Source of the DNA: Sphingobacterium spiritivorum
GTDB taxonomy: Bacteria; Bacteroidota; Bacteroidia; Sphingobacteriales; Sphingobacteriaceae
Direction of reading: 5' to 3'
Length of the DNA: 64,000 bases
Assembly (NCBI RefSeq): GCF_016724845.1
Contig: NZ_CP068082.1
Location: 2,976,001 to 3,040,000, forward strand
Below, piece by piece: positions 18,967 to 30,783 of this stretch. The translations under genes were made by a program, and so were the position numbers. The notes below the pieces were generated by a model. The model searched no databases and was not told the DNA's origin. It worked only from the letters and a program-made list of their open reading frames with translations. Numbering within the stretch: the first letter of the stretch is position 1; every line of letters begins with the position of its first letter.

Positions 18967-19341
18967 TTATTCATTTCGAATTACAGGAGCTAGTTTATCT
19001 AGCTCTTCTGCTGTAAAAAGCCTGTAATGAACTTTGAATGTCTTACCTAAAGGTGTCTCGAGTGAGAATCCACCCGGACCAAATCCATCCAGTACATCCA
19101 AAGTGAAATGTGAGTATTGCCAGTATTCAAACAAGTCCCGGTCAATCCAGAATTCATATCCTTCCACCAGTCCGATCATCGCATCATTCATCCGGGGAAA
19201 GAATCCTCCTTTTTCAAAACACTGAGGCTGTGTTCCCTCACAGCATCCTCCTGCCTGATAAAACATCAGATCACCATGTTGAGCAGCAAGCTGTTTGATC
19301 AATGCTTTTGCTGTATCCGTTACATCTATTCGATTTGTCAT
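18967..19341 (-). CDS. DUF779 family protein
   Basis: 124 residues. The family signature is visible as a Cys-rich stretch, AGGCCEGTQPQC, near residues 31-42, then EGYEFWIDRDLFEYWQYSHFTLDVLDG and a GPGGFSLETP motif. DUF779 genes are commonly found next to acetaldehyde/aldehyde dehydrogenases, as here with the dehydrogenase pair upstream on the same strand. The conserved cysteines suggest metal or thiol chemistry, but the role is unknown. A terminator lies between it and the alcohol dehydrogenase, so it may be read only by read-through or from its own promoter. Confidence 0.9.
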   Translation of the reverse strand: MTNRIDVTDTAKALIKQLAAQHGDLMFYQAGGCCEGTQPQCFEKGGFFPRMNDAMIGLVEGYEFWIDRDLFEYWQYSHFTLDVLDGFGPGGFSLETPLGKTFKVHYRLFTAEELDKLAPVIRNE

Positions 19342-19361
19342 TGCTGAAGAGTTTTGTAAAG

Positions 19362-19396
19362 TAAAAAAAGAGGGATGAAAATTGTCACATCCCTCT
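19362..19396 (-). terminator. Terminator after the alcohol dehydrogenase gene
   Basis: On the minus strand, AGAGGGATG and its complement form a stem with a 10-base loop followed by a run of seven T. It is placed eight bases after the alcohol dehydrogenase stop. Confidence 0.85.
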
Positions 19397-19404
19397 CCAT
19401 AGGT

Positions 19405-20436
19405 CTAACCTGCAATATCCAATACCATTCGTCCGTCTATTTTTCCGGCTTTCATCTGATCAAATACACTGTTGATATCTTCTAATTTTGCAGCTGTGAC
19501 AGTCGCCTTAACGAGACCTTCATTTGCAAAATCCAAAGCCTCCTGTAAATCTTTCCGGGTACCTACAATAGATCCTCTGACGGTAATACGTTTCAGTACC
19601 GTTTCAAAGATAGGTAACTCAAATGAACCGGGAGGAAGTCCGTTGAGAGCAATCGTACCTTTGCGTCGTAAGACATCTATCCCCTGCTTAAATGCGATAG
19701 GAGATACAGCAGTAATAAGCGCACCGTGTACTCCGCCTATTTCTTTCTGAATATATTGGCCCGGGTCTGTAGTTTTTGCATTTACTGTAATATCAGCGCC
19801 GAGTTTCTTCGCCAGATCCAGCTTGTCGTCGGCTACATCTATTGCGGCTACACGCATACCCATAGCTTTTGCGTATTGTACAGCTACATGTCCCAGGCCG
19901 CCGATTCCGGATATCGCTACCCATTCACCGGGTTTTGTTTCCGTTTCTTTGAGTCCTTTATATACCGTCACTCCGGCACACAAAATAGGAGCAATCTCTA
20001 AAAAGTTGACATTGGATTTTAAATGGCCTACATATCGGGCATCCGCAATGACATATTCTGCAAATCCTCCGTCAACACTGTATCCTCCGTTTTGCTGAGC
20101 TTCACAAAGGGTTTCCCATCCCGTAATGCAAAAGTCGCAACATCCGCAGGCACTATAGAGCCAGGGCACGCCTACCGCATCTCCTTCTTTTACATTCTGC
20201 ACATCCGGACCCGTAGCCACCACATATCCTACTCCTTCATGCCCCGGGATCAGTGGCATTTTTGATTTTACAGGCCAGTCACCTTCGATGGCGTGAAGAT
20301 CTGTATGACAGACACCACATGCCACTACTTTGACCAATATCTGATTTCGCCCCGGTTGTTTGACCGGAACCTCTTCTATACTTAATGGCTGGCCGTAACC
20401 TCTGGCCACTGCCGCTTTCATAGTTTTTGGAATCAT
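19405..20436 (-). CDS. Zinc-dependent alcohol dehydrogenase, AdhP type
   Basis: 343 residues. The catalytic zinc ligands are in GVCHTDLHAIEGDW and the PGHEGVG motif. The four structural zinc cysteines are in CGCCDFCITGWETLC. The NAD-binding loop is GIGGLGHVAVQYAKAMG. It interconverts primary alcohols and aldehydes with NAD. It lies 50 bases after the aldehyde dehydrogenase, with no terminator between, so the pair can oxidise alcohol to acid (or the reverse) from one transcript under the AraC-type regulator upstream. Confidence 0.94.
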   Translation of the reverse strand: MIPKTMKAAVARGYGQPLSIEEVPVKQPGRNQILVKVVACGVCHTDLHAIEGDWPVKSKMPLIPGHEGVGYVVATGPDVQNVKEGDAVGVPWLYSACGCCDFCITGWETLCEAQQNGGYSVDGGFAEYVIADARYVGHLKSNVNFLEIAPILCAGVTVYKGLKETETKPGEWVAISGIGGLGHVAVQYAKAMGMRVAAIDVADDKLDLAKKLGADITVNAKTTDPGQYIQKEIGGVHGALITAVSPIAFKQGIDVLRRKGTIALNGLPPGSFELPIFETVLKRITVRGSIVGTRKDLQEALDFANEGLVKATVTAAKLEDINSVFDQMKAGKIDGRMVLDIAG

Positions 20437-20486
20437 AATTCTTTATTATCAGATAAATAAAAAAGAGCCTAATTTTAACAAGCTTC

Positions 20487-21989
20487 TTAAAAAAATCCTA
20501 ATTTCTCTTTGCTGTAGGAGATTAACATATTTTTTGTCTGTCTGTAGTGTCCCAGCATCATTTTGTGGTTTTCACGACCTACACCAGATTGCTTGTAGCC
20601 TCCGAAAGGAGCTCCTGCAGGATAACTATGGTACTGATTGACCCATACCCGTCCTGCCTGAATCGCTCTAGGTATCTGGTAGAGCTGATGTGCATCACGT
20701 GTCCATACACCCGCACCCAGTCCATATATCGTATCGTTTGCTATAGCAATCGCTTCGGCCTCATCTTTAAAGGTGGTGACAGCCAGTACTGGGCCAAAGA
20801 TTTCCTCCTGAAAAATACGCATCTTATTATGACCTTTGAATAGTGTAGGCTTGATATAATAACCGTTTTCAAGATCTCCGCCCAGATGGTTTACATCCCC
20901 TCCAGTCAATACTTCAGCACCCTCTTCTTTACCCAGTTTGATATACGATACGATCTTATCTTTTTGTATCTGTGATGCCTGTGCACCCATCATTACTGTC
21001 GGATCAAGCGGATTTCCGACTTTGATTTTATTCACACGGTCAATTACTTTTTCAATAAATCTGTCATAAATATCTTCCTGAATAAGGAGACGGGAAGGAC
21101 AGGTACAGATTTCGCCCTGATTGAGTGCAAACAGAACAGCTCCTTCAATGGCTTTGTCCAGAAAAGCATCATCTTCATCCATAACCGAACTGAAGAAAAT
21201 ATTAGGTGATTTACCACCCAGTTCTAATGTAACCGGAATAATGTTTTCAGTGGCGTATTGCATAACAAGACGTCCGGTTGCTGTGGATCCCGTGAAAGCC
21301 GCTTTTGAAACCTTTGGATTAGTCACAAGGGCACGGCCCAGTTCAGACCCGAATCCATTTACAATATTAACAACTCCGGCCGGCAACAAATCTCCGATAA
21401 GTTCTAAGAGTACCAGAATAGAGATAGGCGTACTTTCGGCAGGTTTCAGTACCACACAGTTGCCGGCTGCCAATGCTGGAGCCAGTTTCCATACAGCCAT
21501 CAGAATCGGGAAATTCCAGGGAATAATCTGAGCAACCACACCGATCGGTTCGTGTACAATCAGCGATACAGTGTTTGCATCCAGTTCCGATAACGAACCT
21601 TCTTCGGCACGGATTACTCCTGCAAAATATCTGAAATGATCAATAGCCAGAGGAATGTCCGCATTTAGCGTCTCACGAACAGCCTTACCATTGTCTACTG
21701 TTTCAACAGCGGCAATGTAATTCAGGTTTTCTTCAATGCGATCCGCTATTTTGTTAAGAATAATACTTCGCTCGGTAGAAGAAGTTTTGCCCCAGGATTC
21801 GAATGCCTTTGCTGCGGCATTTACAGCGAGCTCCAGATCATCTTTAGTCGAATGGGCGGCTTGCGTAAAAACTTTACCGTCTAAGGGAGAGATGACATCA
21901 AAATATTTGCTCTGAACGGGAGCTGTAAATTTTCCATTAATGTAGTTGTCATAGCGCTCTTTGAACGCAGGTCTTTCTATTACACTCAT
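20487..21989 (-). CDS. NAD-dependent aldehyde dehydrogenase
   Basis: 500 residues from the ATG at 21989 (MSVIERPAF); an in-frame start 15 codons upstream is less likely. Family motifs: [46 protein letters not shown] with the general base, and the catalytic cysteine segment [13 protein letters not shown]. It has the size and motifs of the acetaldehyde/AldB-like group. It oxidises an aldehyde to the acid. Its upstream region holds the tandem TAGCA-TGCTA repeats, and the gene diverges from an AraC-type regulator. Confidence 0.94.
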   Translation of the reverse strand: MSVIERPAFKERYDNYINGKFTAPVQSKYFDVISPLDGKVFTQAAHSTKDDLELAVNAAAKAFESWGKTSSTERSIILNKIADRIEENLNYIAAVETVDNGKAVRETLNADIPLAIDHFRYFAGVIRAEEGSLSELDANTVSLIVHEPIGVVAQIIPWNFPILMAVWKLAPALAAGNCVVLKPAESTPISILVLLELIGDLLPAGVVNIVNGFGSELGRALVTNPKVSKAAFTGSTATGRLVMQYATENIIPVTLELGGKSPNIFFSSVMDEDDAFLDKAIEGAVLFALNQGEICTCPSRLLIQEDIYDRFIEKVIDRVNKIKVGNPLDPTVMMGAQASQIQKDKIVSYIKLGKEEGAEVLTGGDVNHLGGDLENGYYIKPTLFKGHNKMRIFQEEIFGPVLAVTTFKDEAEAIAIANDTIYGLGAGVWTRDAHQLYQIPRAIQAGRVWVNQYHSYPAGAPFGGYKQSGVGRENHKMMLGHYRQTKNMLISYSKEKLGFF

Positions 21990-22058
21990 ATTGATTATGA
22001 TTTTAAATAAATACTTATATTTGGCTATTTTCAAATATATAAATATGATATTCAGTGT

Positions 22059-22098
22059 TTTAGCATTATGCTATCATTCTTTAGCACTATGCTATCAT
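22059..22098. promoter_or_regulatory. Tandem operator-like repeats upstream of the aldehyde dehydrogenase gene
   Basis: Two 19-base direct repeats (TTTAGCATTATGCTATCAT, 22059-22077, and the same with C for T at base 8, 22080-22098) are offset by 21 bases, two turns of the helix. Each contains the dyad TAGCA-3 bases-TGCTA. The site lies 70-110 bases upstream of the aldehyde dehydrogenase ATG and 150 upstream of the divergent AraC-type gene. It looks like the binding site of that regulator; this is inference. Confidence 0.6.
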
Positions 22099-22247
22099 CC
22101 GGAAAAATGTATGGTGTAACAGAAGAATTTTCATTAAAGAGGAGGGAAGGGAGGCTGATCTTAAAATCATTCGGTCGGGATACCAGAGTTTGGTTTTGAG
22201 CGTTATTTTAATTAACTTGTTATTCTTGGATTATAAATCTTACAGGC

Positions 22248-23150
22248 ATGAAACATCTTCTCAATCATCTGCCATTTACAGATAAAAAAGAAATTACTAC
22301 TCTGGTAGAAAACAGACGTGCATTCACCTTAAATAATTTTGAGTTGAATGTATACGAGACGTATCAGGAAAGTAAGCTTGTGCCTCTTAAATTTAATGAT
22401 CTGGTGATTATCAATATGTTGAAAGGTAAAAAGGTCATGCACCTTGTTGATCGTCCTCATTTTGATTATCTCCCTGGCGAAACCATTGTCGTACCCCCGT
22501 CACTGTCTATGAAGATTGATTTTCCGGAGGCTAAGGAAAGTGATCCTACCCAATGTACAGCTCTCGCTGTCGGGCATCAGAAAATACAGGAAACGATTAA
22601 CTACCTGAATGAGTATTTTCCAAGGCAGTACGGTGAACAGGAGTGGAGATTTCATTACGACCAATATCACTTTTATAATAATGCCGAACTTGCTTATCTG
22701 ACTAATAAACTCTTTGATATATCCTTAAGTAAAGAATTACACAAAGATGTACTGGCCGATCTGACACTTAAAGAACTACTAATCCGTATTATGCAGACCC
22801 AGAATCTGTTGGTTGTAGACGGACCCGTTTTGTCGTCCAATAACAGGCTTCAGGCAGTGACAGAATTTATTCAGAACAATATTCACGAAAATATTACGGT
22901 AGAACACCTGAGTAAAAAAGCGAATATGAGTAAGCCTAGTTTTTACCGAACCTTTAAAGAGGAGACAGGTATAAGCCCTATGGAATATGTCATCCGGGAG
23001 CGTATAAAGAATGCTAAAAAGGTGCTGCAAAGCTCAAAAAGTATTAAAGAAGCCTGCTATGCAAGCGGCTTCAGTAATATCAATTATTTTGTACGTATGT
23101 TTAAAAAACAAGAGGGTATCACCCCGGGAGTTTTTTTAACGATGTCGTAA
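22248..23150 (+). CDS. AraC-family transcriptional regulator of the aldehyde/alcohol module
   Basis: 300 residues. The N-terminal 190 or so match the AraC_N type of ligand-binding cupin-like domain. The C-terminal two-helix-turn-helix DNA-binding domain covers about 200-300 (NITVEHLSKKANMSKPSFYRTFK; then EACYASGFSNINYFVRMFKKQEG). It is divergent from the aldehyde dehydrogenase, with operator-like tandem repeats between. It probably activates that gene and the alcohol dehydrogenase on an aldehyde or alcohol signal. It converges with smpB, with a four-base gap and no terminator seen. Confidence 0.9.
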   Translation: MKHLLNHLPFTDKKEITTLVENRRAFTLNNFELNVYETYQESKLVPLKFNDLVIINMLKGKKVMHLVDRPHFDYLPGETIVVPPSLSMKIDFPEAKESDPTQCTALAVGHQKIQETINYLNEYFPRQYGEQEWRFHYDQYHFYNNAELAYLTNKLFDISLSKELHKDVLADLTLKELLIRIMQTQNLLVVDGPVLSSNNRLQAVTEFIQNNIHENITVEHLSKKANMSKPSFYRTFKEETGISPMEYVIRERIKNAKKVLQSSKSIKEACYASGFSNINYFVRMFKKQEGITPGVFLTMS

Positions 23151-23154
23151 GTTT

Positions 23155-23610
23155 TTATCTTTTCATAGCCCGGTCAAGCTCGCGCTTGGCATCCCTGTCT
23201 TTGATCGTGTCACGTTTATCGAAGTCTTTTTTACCCTGTGCCAATGCGATTTCAACTTTTGCAAATCCTCTTTCATTTACGAAAATACGTAAAGGAACTA
23301 TAGTGAATCCCTTTTCATCCCCTTTTGCTCTGAGCTTTTTCAGTTCTTTCTTTGTAAGTAACAGTTGACGATCACGCTTTGCTTCATGATTATAGAATGA
23401 ACCATGGGAGTATTCTGCAATGTGCATATTGCGGATGTATAATCCTTTTTCAAAAAAGGCACAAAAACTGTCATTGATATTTGCTTTTCCTTCACGTATA
23501 GATTTAATTTCTGTACCCAAGAGTTGAAGTCCTGCGACATATTTATCTAATAGGTGATATTCGAAAGATGCTCTTTTATTTTTGATATTTATATTTGCTG
23601 CTAATGTCAT
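23155..23610 (-). CDS. smpB: SsrA-binding protein SmpB
   Basis: 151 residues from the ATG at 23610 (MTLAANINIKNKRAS); the in-frame codon 15 positions upstream is not the likely start because SmpB normally begins near here. Motifs: NKRASFEYHLLDKYVAGLQLLGTEIKSIREGKANI, then IRNMHIAEYSHG and the Lys-rich tail RELDRAMKR. SmpB delivers tmRNA to stalled ribosomes. No ssrA gene is seen in this window. Confidence 0.95.
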   Translation of the reverse strand: MTLAANINIKNKRASFEYHLLDKYVAGLQLLGTEIKSIREGKANINDSFCAFFEKGLYIRNMHIAEYSHGSFYNHEAKRDRQLLLTKKELKKLRAKGDEKGFTIVPLRIFVNERGFAKVEIALAQGKKDFDKRDTIKDRDAKRELDRAMKR

Positions 23611-25200
<1,590 letters not shown>

Positions 25201-25206
25201 TCTCCT

Positions 25207-26328
25207 ATGATTCAGATTATTCCCGTTGAAACAAAGAAACAAAGACGGATCTTTATTGATTTTCCGCATGATCTTCATGCGGAAGATCCAAATTATGTCC
25301 CCGAGATCTTTTTAGGTCAGGAGGACTTACTCACCCCGGGCAAACATCCTTTCTACAAACATTCACAGGTTCAACCATTTTTAGCGTATCGCGATAATAA
25401 GCTGGTAGGTCGTATAGCTGCAATCTGGAATGTACGTAACAATGAGTTTAACAAAGTAAACGAAGGTGCATTTGGTTTTTTTGATTGTATCAATGATCAG
25501 GAAGTCGCTGATAAATTGTTTGCTGCCGTTATTAGCTGGGTGAAAGAAAAAGGAGGTGATCATATTGCCGGACCATTTAATCCTTCCACGAATGATGTTT
25601 GTGGTCTGTTAATTGAGGGCTTTGATCTTCCGCCGATGGCCATGATGCCATACAATCCTTCCTATTACATCGATCTGATTGAGAAAGCCGGACTTTCCAA
25701 GCGTGTCGATCTTCTGGCGTATTACATTAATACTGCAGAAGCAGATCAGCGGTCGGTACTCTTGCTGGATAGATTGGAAGAACGTTTGAAACGGTCAGGT
25801 ATTATTCTACGCCAGATTAATCTTAAGGATTTTAAAAACGAATCAAGTAAAATAAGAGAAGTCTATAACAAGGCCTGGGATCAGAATATGGGATTTGTGC
25901 CTATGACTGATGATGAATTTGATTATGTGGCCAAAGATCTGAAAATGATTGTTGATCCCAGATTTGCATTAGTAGCTGAGAAAGGAGATGAACTTGTAGG
26001 TTTTGCGGTAGGAATTCCAAATATCAATGAAATTCAGATCAAGATCAAACGTGGAAGGTTACTTCCAACGGGTATTTTCAAACTCCTTTTTGGAAAAGGT
26101 AAGCTCAAAACTCTTCGCGTGCTGATGTTAGGAGTTTTAGACGATTACAGAAAAATGGGTATTGAAGCTTGTCTGTATGGCCGTATTATTAAAAATGCAT
26201 CACCTGCAGGTATCAAAGGAGCGGAATGTTCCTGGATGTTAGAGCATAATTACATGATGAATCACGCCATTGAGCAAATCAATGGTAAATTATATAAGCG
26301 TTATCGTTTTTACGAGAAAGCGATATGA
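25207..26328 (+). CDS. GNAT-like acyltransferase in the sphingolipid cluster
   Basis: 373 residues, no signal peptide or membrane helix. The C-terminal half has a GNAT-like core: FALVAEKGDELVGFAVGIPN, then LMLGVLDDYRKMGIEACLYGRI, which resembles the acyl-CoA-binding motif. The N-terminal half contains a second acetyltransferase-like stretch (FLAYRDNKLVGRIAAIWN). The same gene type sits beside SPT in other Bacteroidota, as far as I recall. Because bacterial ceramide synthase of Caulobacter is also GNAT-like, this is a candidate for N-acylation of the sphingoid base. That role is inference; it could also act on another intermediate. It overlaps the next gene by four bases. Confidence 0.7.
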   Translation: MIQIIPVETKKQRRIFIDFPHDLHAEDPNYVPEIFLGQEDLLTPGKHPFYKHSQVQPFLAYRDNKLVGRIAAIWNVRNNEFNKVNEGAFGFFDCINDQEVADKLFAAVISWVKEKGGDHIAGPFNPSTNDVCGLLIEGFDLPPMAMMPYNPSYYIDLIEKAGLSKRVDLLAYYINTAEADQRSVLLLDRLEERLKRSGIILRQINLKDFKNESSKIREVYNKAWDQNMGFVPMTDDEFDYVAKDLKMIVDPRFALVAEKGDELVGFAVGIPNINEIQIKIKRGRLLPTGIFKLLFGKGKLKTLRVLMLGVLDDYRKMGIEACLYGRIIKNASPAGIKGAECSWMLEHNYMMNHAIEQINGKLYKRYRFYEKAI

Positions 26329-27320
26329 AAGAAAAAGTCCTAATAACCGGGGCTAGCGGATTTGTCGGGTTTCACTTAGTTGAAGCAGCCAAATCCGCCG
26401 GCCTTGAGGTTCATGCGGCAGTACGTAAATCCAGTGCCGTTTCCCAAATCGAGCATGCTGTTGACAAATTCGTTTATCCGGATTATGAAGATACAGACGG
26501 ATTAGTAGCCTTGTTGGAAGAACATCAATACCAGTATGTGATTCATGCCGCGGCAATGACAAGAGCTAAAAAGGAAGAAGACCTGGTCCGGGTCAATAAA
26601 CAATATACGCTAAACTTATTCTCTGCTGTTTTCAAAGCCGCTATTCCTTTAAAGCGCGCTACCTTTGTAAGCAGTCTGGCTGCGGTCGGACCTATTTCTA
26701 TCGAGCAAGGTCTCATTTCTGAACAATCTCCGTATCACCCTGTAACTGCATATGGACGCAGTAAACGTGAATCTGAAAAGGCAGTGAAAGAACAATTTGG
26801 AGATAAACCATTAACCATTATCCGGCCTACAGCAGTTTACGGGCCTCGGGAAAAAGATATATATGTTCTTTTCAAGACATTAAATAGTGGAGTAGATGCT
26901 TATATCGGACGATCTCCTCAGCAACTCAGCTTTATCTATGTGAAGGATTTGGTACAAGCGATCCTTCAATCCTGTTTTGCAACACATGCTCAGTTTAAAA
27001 TATACAACATAACAGATGGTCAGGTCTATGACCGTTATGAAATGGCTAATATTTTTAATAATGTACTGCAAAAGAAAACCTTTAGAATTCATCTTCCAAA
27101 TGGGGTAGTTGGATTAGTGGCACGATTATTTGAGTGGGCATATAAACGTTCCGCAAAAATACCAGTCTTATATCCGGAGCGATTGAACGAACTCACGGCT
27201 GCAAACTGGGCATGTGATATTACGGCAGCAAGAAGAGAGCTGGGATTTGATCCGCAATTCGATTTGAAAAAGGGATTGGAAGAAACATTATTTTGGTATA
27301 AAGAGCATAAGTGGTTATAA
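26325..27320 (+). CDS. NAD-dependent epimerase/reductase, candidate 3-keto-sphingolipid reductase
   Basis: 331 residues of the extended short-chain dehydrogenase type. The Rossmann loop is LITGASGFVGFHL near residue 5. The catalytic Ser region is VSSLAAVGP and the YxxxK pair is in TAYGRSKRESEK. It starts inside the stop of the acyltransferase-like gene (ATGA overlap). In Caulobacter a related epimerase-like enzyme, CerR, reduces 3-ketoceramide. The position after SPT and the acyltransferase-like gene makes this the natural candidate for the reduction step. The substrate is inferred. Confidence 0.75.
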   Translation: MKEKVLITGASGFVGFHLVEAAKSAGLEVHAAVRKSSAVSQIEHAVDKFVYPDYEDTDGLVALLEEHQYQYVIHAAAMTRAKKEEDLVRVNKQYTLNLFSAVFKAAIPLKRATFVSSLAAVGPISIEQGLISEQSPYHPVTAYGRSKRESEKAVKEQFGDKPLTIIRPTAVYGPREKDIYVLFKTLNSGVDAYIGRSPQQLSFIYVKDLVQAILQSCFATHAQFKIYNITDGQVYDRYEMANIFNNVLQKKTFRIHLPNGVVGLVARLFEWAYKRSAKIPVLYPERLNELTAANWACDITAARRELGFDPQFDLKKGLEETLFWYKEHKWL

Positions 27321-27331
27321 TTTGAGGTTGT

Positions 27332-28036
27332 ATGAGTGAATTGAAAATAAATAAAAAATTGTTTCAGGATCGTAAGCGAACAAATATTCTGAGCAATCCT
27401 GAACAAAAGTTGATTACCTATCTAGTGCCTAAAATACCTTCCTGGATTTCTTCTGATATGCTGACAGGTATAGGGACATTTGGATCAGCACTCATCTTAT
27501 TAGCCTTTATCTTAGCCAAACATATTGCTGTTGAATATTTACTGTTAGGAATACTGGGGTTTATGATCAACTGGCTGGGTGATTCACTGGATGGACGTCT
27601 GGCATTTTACCGTAACAAATCCCGCAGATGGTATGGGTTTTCTCTCGATATTATTATGGATTGGATCAGTACAGTTATGATCGGATTCGGTTATATTATT
27701 TATGCAACCGGTGTATTTGAGGTGATTGGCTATATTCTGGTTGCCTGTTATGGCTGGAGTATGATTATTTCCCAGTTGAGATATAAAGTCACCGATAAAT
27801 ATACGATAGATGCCGGATTTGTTGGCCCAACAGAAATTCGTGTTATTATCAGCCTTGTACTGGTACTCGAAGTTGTTTTTCCGGGAGTAATCAATTACCT
27901 GGTTGCAGCTATTTGTGCTATTCTGGTATTTATTAATTTCAGAGATACCGGATTGTTGTTAAAGATGGGGGATGTGAGAGACATGGAAGAAAAAGCTGCC
28001 AAAGAACAGCAGGAACGATTGAAAAAGGTAGATTAA
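27332..28036 (+). CDS. CDP-alcohol phosphatidyltransferase family membrane protein
   Basis: 234 residues with about six membrane helices. The family motif is at residues 84-110: Asp84, Asp87-Gly88, Ala91, Gly102, Asp106, Asp110. All four metal-binding aspartates are present, but Phe92 replaces the usual Arg after Ala91. It transfers a phospho-alcohol head group from a CDP donor at the inner membrane. In this cluster it may put phosphoinositol or phosphoethanolamine on ceramide or a diacylglycerol; the substrate is inferred. It is 11 bases after the epimerase gene. Confidence 0.8.
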   Translation: MSELKINKKLFQDRKRTNILSNPEQKLITYLVPKIPSWISSDMLTGIGTFGSALILLAFILAKHIAVEYLLLGILGFMINWLGDSLDGRLAFYRNKSRRWYGFSLDIIMDWISTVMIGFGYIIYATGVFEVIGYILVACYGWSMIISQLRYKVTDKYTIDAGFVGPTEIRVIISLVLVLEVVFPGVINYLVAAICAILVFINFRDTGLLLKMGDVRDMEEKAAKEQQERLKKVD

Positions 28037-28051
28037 TCCCTTCCCCTGGAG

Positions 28052-28435
28052 ATGAAACAAAAAATAGGAGCGTTTATTAAAGCGCAGGCATCAGCTTTTA
28101 TCGGAGGAGCATTCGACTATGCTGTCATGGTTTTTTGTAAAGAAGTAATTGGTATTGATGTTAAGAATGCAATTCGTATATCCGGAAGCCTTGGCGCAGT
28201 TGTCAATTTTACTTTAAACCGGTATTGGGCATTTAAAAAGAGTGACAGTCCTGTTGGTAATCAGATATGGAAGTTTGTTCTGGTTGTATTAGGTAGTATC
28301 TTTCTTAAATCCGAAGGAACCCCATTAGTTTCTAATTTATTCCATATTGATTATAAGATTGGAAGATTGGCCGTAGAGCTGATCGTTTCTTTAGGATTTA
28401 ACTATCCTTTGCAAAGATTCTGGGTTTTTAAATAA
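28052..28435 (+). CDS. GtrA-family membrane protein
   Basis: 127 residues with four membrane helices. The GtrA family signature is visible as VVNFTLNRYWAF near residues 50-61 and the C-terminal FNYPLQRFWVFK. GtrA proteins are thought to flip polyprenyl-linked or lipid-linked sugars across the inner membrane. As last gene in the sphingolipid cluster, it may help move or glycosylate a lipid product. A strong hairpin terminator follows 24 bases after the stop. Confidence 0.8.
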   Translation: MKQKIGAFIKAQASAFIGGAFDYAVMVFCKEVIGIDVKNAIRISGSLGAVVNFTLNRYWAFKKSDSPVGNQIWKFVLVVLGSIFLKSEGTPLVSNLFHIDYKIGRLAVELIVSLGFNYPLQRFWVFK

Positions 28436-28459
28436 ATATAGGATTAAGGCATAATAATA

Positions 28460-28493
28460 CAAAGAAGAGCGGGAATAGTCCCGCTCTTCTTTG
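28460..28493. terminator. Hairpin terminator ending the sphingolipid cluster
   Basis: A near-perfect inverted repeat, CAAAGAAGAGCGGGA and its complement with a four-base loop. It separates the cluster from the rRNA promoters. Confidence 0.8.
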
Positions 28494-28563
28494 TTATAAC
28501 GTATTTTATCTTGTATATTTTCAGGTAGTTATGTTTTGTTTTAGAAATAAGGTTAAAAAAGGT

Positions 28564-28595
28564 TTGGAAGTAATGAGTATAAAGTTCTACCTTTG
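28564..28595 (+). promoter_or_regulatory. rRNA promoter 1
   Basis: -33 TTG (28564-28566) and -7 TACCTTTG (28588-28595), spacer 21 bases. It is the first of three copies with the same TTCTACCTTTGCA core upstream of the 16S gene. Confidence 0.7.
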
Positions 28596-28692
28596 CACCA
28601 CTCCGCAAGGGAGGGACGGTTGTTTCGAAAGGGATGACTACTGAAAAAAGGGGTTTAGAATATACGGGAGCGCAGATTTTTTGCAAAAAAGA

Positions 28693-28724
28693 TTTGCGGG
28701 TTTCGAAAAAGATTTCTACCTTTG
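28693..28724 (+). promoter_or_regulatory. rRNA promoter 2
   Basis: -33 TTTG (28693-28696) and -7 TACCTTTG (28717-28724), spacer 20 bases. The flank AGATTTCTACCTTTGCAGTC is repeated exactly in promoter 3. Confidence 0.75.
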
Positions 28725-28866
28725 CAGTCCCTTGAGAGGGGCAAGCCTACCAGCCGGAAAGAAGAGCTTTAGTGCTTAAGATGAAGACTGGGGGTCCGAT
28801 ACCGCAAGGGAATCGGGGAGGTTAAAAAGGGAGAGAAAAAAGGCCAGAAAATATTTTCACAAATAT

Positions 28867-28897
28867 TTTGGAGTTTTAAAAAAGATTTCTACCTTTG
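28867..28897 (+). promoter_or_regulatory. rRNA promoter 3
   Basis: -33 TTTG (28867-28870) and -7 TACCTTTG (28890-28897), spacer 19 bases, the consensus Bacteroidota spacing. It is about 245 bases before mature 16S. Confidence 0.78.
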
Positions 28898-28988
28898 CAG
28901 TCCCTTCAGAAACGAAGGAAAAAAACAAGATCAAAAGGGGCGCAATGCCTTGTTGAAATAGAAGCTGAAACGAGAGTGGAAGCGCGAA

Positions 28989-29001
28989 GTTCTTTAAAGA
29001 A
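28989..29001 (+). promoter_or_regulatory. BoxA-like antitermination element, 16S leader
   Basis: GTTCTTTAAAGAA resembles rRNA boxA sequences and is echoed by GTTCTTTGACA at 30990-31000 before 23S, placed similarly in each leader. It probably binds the NusB/NusE antitermination complex. Confidence 0.5.
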
Positions 29002-29003
29002 AT

Positions 29004-29022
29004 AATCATGTAGCGTAACGAG
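29004..29022 (+). other. 16S precursor processing stem, 5' arm
   Basis: This arm (AATCATGTAGCGTAACGAG) is complementary to 30687-30708 after the 16S gene, with a small bulge. The pairing loops out the 16S RNA for RNase III-type processing. Confidence 0.7.
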
Positions 29023-29142
29023 TAGTTGATAAGTCAACGAAAGTTAACAAACAATCAACCAAGTCAATTCAGGTTAGAAATAAACAAAGACAATTCTAAT
29101 TATTTTTATTGATAAATAGTTAGGTGTCGAACAATTCATTAT

Positions 29143-30668
<1,526 letters not shown>

Positions 30669-30686
30669 AGAGTACTTGAATTGGTG

Positions 30687-30708
30687 CTCGTTACGTATAC
30701 ACATGATT
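30687..30708 (+). other. 16S precursor processing stem, 3' arm
   Basis: CTCGTTACG...ACATGATT is the complement of the arm at 29004-29022, with three extra bases in the middle. Confidence 0.7.
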
Positions 30709-30783
30709 AAAAAAAGACATTAAGAAGAAAGTACCCATCCCAATAAAAGGAATGGAGTTACCGAGAGAGATTAAGAAAAAGCT

